From positions 124,001 to 188,000 of the forward strand of contig CAJNDT010004924.1 of assembly GCA_905221615.1 (NCBI GenBank): a stretch of DNA of 64,000 nt, given 5' to 3'. Every line of letters starts with the position of its first letter. Positions within the stretch are counted from its first letter, which is position 1. Shown piece after piece: positions 62,214 to 64,000 of this stretch. The notes beneath the pieces were generated by a model. That model was not told the DNA's origin. It saw only the letters and a list, made by a program, of their open reading frames with translations, and did no database searches. The translations under genes were made by a program, and so were the position numbers. This DNA is from Symbiodinium sp. CCMP2592 (Eukaryota > Sar > Dinophyceae > Suessiales > Symbiodiniaceae).

Positions 62214-62343
62214 TTGGAGGGTCGGGGGACTTAGTAAGTAGGTAGTAAGTAGACTTGTACCCTAAAAGGGACCCTAATTGGGGTTATGGTACTTATAAGT
62301 CCCGAAAATAACCACTTACTAAGTCCCCGACCCTCCAAGTACC
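62214..62343. mobile_element. MITE-like hairpin, family C, diverged
   Basis: ACTTGGAGGGTCGGGGGACT pairs with AGTCCCCGACCCTCCAAGT, and the stem continues through TAGTAAGT/ACTTACTA. Confidence 0.85.
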
Positions 62344-62725
62344 CCCCCCTCCTAACAGTCCCTATGACACCATAGGGGCCGGAATAAGTTCTTGAAGGTT
62401 GCGGGGTTCCTTTAAAGGGTACCCTTTAAGGGATCTATAGGGTTTCAGCTGTTCCCCACCGTCACAAGGATGTTTACGGGTTCCTTTAAGGGGTCTCTAA
62501 GGGTTCCTCTCTGGGTATCTTTAAGGGTTCCGTGAATTATTTAGGGACCCTCAGGGCTGGGGGGAGGGGTGTAGGGGGCCTTAGTGCCCACAATAAGGAC
62601 CCAGAAAACATCTATTTACGAGAGTTTGGCCCCCTACCTCCCGAACAGTCCCTATGACACCATAGGGGCCGAAACAAGTTCTTGAAGGTTTCTGGGTTCC
62701 TGTAAAGGGTACCCTTTATAGGGTT
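62343..62725. repeat. Direct repeat pair about 290 bp apart
   Basis: The stretch AACAGTCCCTATGACACCAT AGGGGCCG...AAGTTCTTGAAGGTT...GGGTTCCT with AAAGGGTACCCTTTA occurs at 62353-62447 and 62644-62725. Confidence 0.8.
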
Positions 62726-62739
62726 TAGGGTTTAGGGCA

Positions 62740-63233
62740 TAGGATTTATAATGCCTAGGGTTCCATATGCTGGGGGCCGGCAGAACCAGAAGAGGCCTTT
62801 ATAGCTGGTGTTTTGTAGGTTAAAGTTGATGGGTCTTATCGGTCTCTATATCGGAGCCTGAATAATTTATGACAAGGGTTTGGGATGTAATGTATGACGA
62901 TTCGCAACATTGCACGGCCCGGCTCCCGATGCTACGGAGCGAGCACACGGAACCAACTAAGCCGGTTTCCTGCACACGGCAGGAAAAGCAAGAATACGGT
63001 CAACAGGAAGAAAACCAAGCTCTTGGGGTGGAGTTAGTACAAGTAGTCGTCGTAGTCAGTCGTGATCGTCGCAACAGCAGCAGCAACAGTAGTAGTGGCA
63101 GTTCTCCAGTCTTGTGATCTCCTCGCCTGCTGTGTGACATGGCGCTCCCCAATGGTGTAGAAGTAGAAACCTTCGGCGACGAACGGTGTCGGCGCTCACA
63201 CTCGGAGAATTCAGGCGGGGCACATACAGTGAA
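62740..63233. other. No gene recognised
   Basis: One 82-codon open frame at 62869 ends in translated CAG/AGC repeats and has no domain. CGGCGCTCACACTCGG at 63189-63204 is a further copy of the dispersed motif described at 60505. Confidence 0.4.
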
Positions 63234-63338
63234 TCCCAGAAAGTTGGAACATGGTTTAAGGGTAATTAGTGCTGGGATTCCCTATGCTTTACCTTAAGGG
63301 CATGAGGATAATGATGTTCCACCTTTCATTCTACTAAA
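63234..63338. mobile_element. Family I hairpin copy 2, diverged
   Basis: CCAGAAAGTTGGAACATGGT left, ATGTTCCACCTTTCATTCT right. Confidence 0.65.
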
Positions 63339-63566
63339 AAGTGAAGGGCTGGCCAATGAAGATCACTAGCCCATACAGATACAAACCTAAGCGAGTAAAA
63401 AGAAGAATCCAGCCACCCTCCTGCGATTCCGTTCTTCCTGCTCAAGCCCCTCAAAGAAGCCTAGACCCTAAACCCTAATCCAAGGAACATGTCAGGATTG
63501 GAAATTCGCTGGTTCAGGCTATCTCACTGGGGATACGTTGCCAGGCCTGAGGCTGCTTACCTCGTA

Positions 63567-63699
63567 TTTCAAAGGGGAAAAGGAGGGACCCTTAATGGGG
63601 ACCCCGACGCTATAATGGGCTATATAATGGGTATATAATGGCAATATTAAGGGTATATACCTAGGGGTCCGTATTAAGGGTCCCTCCTTTTACCCTTGG
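63567..63699. mobile_element. MITE-like hairpin, single-copy family O
   Basis: GGGGAAAAGGAGGGACCCTT pairs with AAGGGTCCCTCCTTTTACCC; the stem extends to AATGGGG/... and the loop holds three ATAATGGG units. Confidence 0.82.
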
Positions 63700-63767
63700 A
63701 GTATTCTTTGCTCAGCATCCTGGCTAGTAAGGGAATCTGCACAAACTCTTTCACAGCCGCGCGTGCC

Positions 63768-64000
63768 TCAGTCAGTGATTGTTTCGGATTCGTCTATTTT
63801 CTCCAGCTCTGGGACAGGGCCATCGCTGCCTGCCTGGCGCCGCCGCTTCATTGCTTTCAACTGCTTTCGTTTGGCAGCTTTCAGCTTCTTCTGTTCCGCC
63901 TTCATCGCAGAACTAGTCTTTCCTCGCTGCGAGTTTGAGTTGTGCGCGTACGTTAGCATTCCTTTCTTCCGCTGGGTCTTCGTCCTCCTGTAGGCGGTGT
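63768..64000 (-). CDS. Possible C-terminal exon of a basic protein, runs off the window
   Basis: The minus-strand frame enters from the right edge (RRTKTQRKKGMLTYAHNSNS) and continues through a Lys/Arg-rich helical stretch (EQKKLKAAKRKQLKAMKRRR). It ends ELEKIDESETITD and TGA. The even charge pattern looks protein-like. No family recognised; the true start would be outside the window. A second minus-strand frame over 63900-64000 is also open, so the frame is not certain. Confidence 0.33.
   Translation of the reverse strand, partial: TAYRRTKTQRKKGMLTYAHNSNSQRGKTSSAMKAEQKKLKAAKRKQLKAMKRRRQAGSDGPVPELEKIDESETITD

Overview
The window looks like nuclear DNA of a dinoflagellate, perhaps an order Suessiales species, although the exact taxon cannot be fixed from the sequence. 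The main evidence is a perfect reverse-complement copy of the dinoflagellate spliced leader (SL) core at 13594-13614, with a truncated second copy directly behind it. Degenerate SL relicts also lie just upstream of two other genes (20965-20996 and 54001-54022). Supporting signs are abundant interstitial TTTAGGG telomere-type tracts, GT, GC and GA intron donors in one gene, long intronless genes, and a very high load of small inverted-repeat elements and microsatellites.

Layout. 1-4900: no recognisable gene; short foldback repeats, a CT microsatellite and telomere-like tracts. 4900-13614, minus strand: a LINE retrotransposon in the order SL relict, ORF1 (coiled coil), APE-type endonuclease, reverse transcriptase. 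It is followed closely on the same strand by a 2OG-Fe(II)-oxygenase-like ORF and two related membrane/coiled-coil ORFs. ORF1 and endonuclease share a frame and are separated by one TAG. The N-terminal part of ORF1 and the RT share another frame. 18964-20917, minus: a papain-like cysteine protease whose introns carry introner-type elements with 4-bp target duplications. 27777-30029, minus: an intronless 750-residue protein with a HET-like region, leucine-rich repeats and C-terminal membrane helices. 30-40 kb: mostly mobile-element debris, including a ~2.3 kb composite element with a remarkable palindrome array at 34.4-35.0 kb. 40985-43330 and 45703-46225: two blocks of one satellite flanking an ankyrin-repeat gene (43694-45130, minus). 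52596-53951, minus: an intronless bacterial-type UDP-glycosyltransferase with a degenerate SL relict upstream, then a 250-bp CA tract and a 720-bp CT tract. 56-64 kb: more inverted-repeat elements and telomere-like tracts, two weak coding candidates, and a possible C-terminal exon running off the right edge.

How it fits together. There is no operon-like pathway here. The common theme is RNA-mediated recycling: mRNAs carrying the trans-spliced leader appear to have been reverse-transcribed and reinserted, leaving tandem SL relicts, and small DNA elements later entered the recycled genes. In the protease gene, at least two and probably three introns consist of an inserted element plus one copy of its target duplication. 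This suggests that introns were gained after retroposition.
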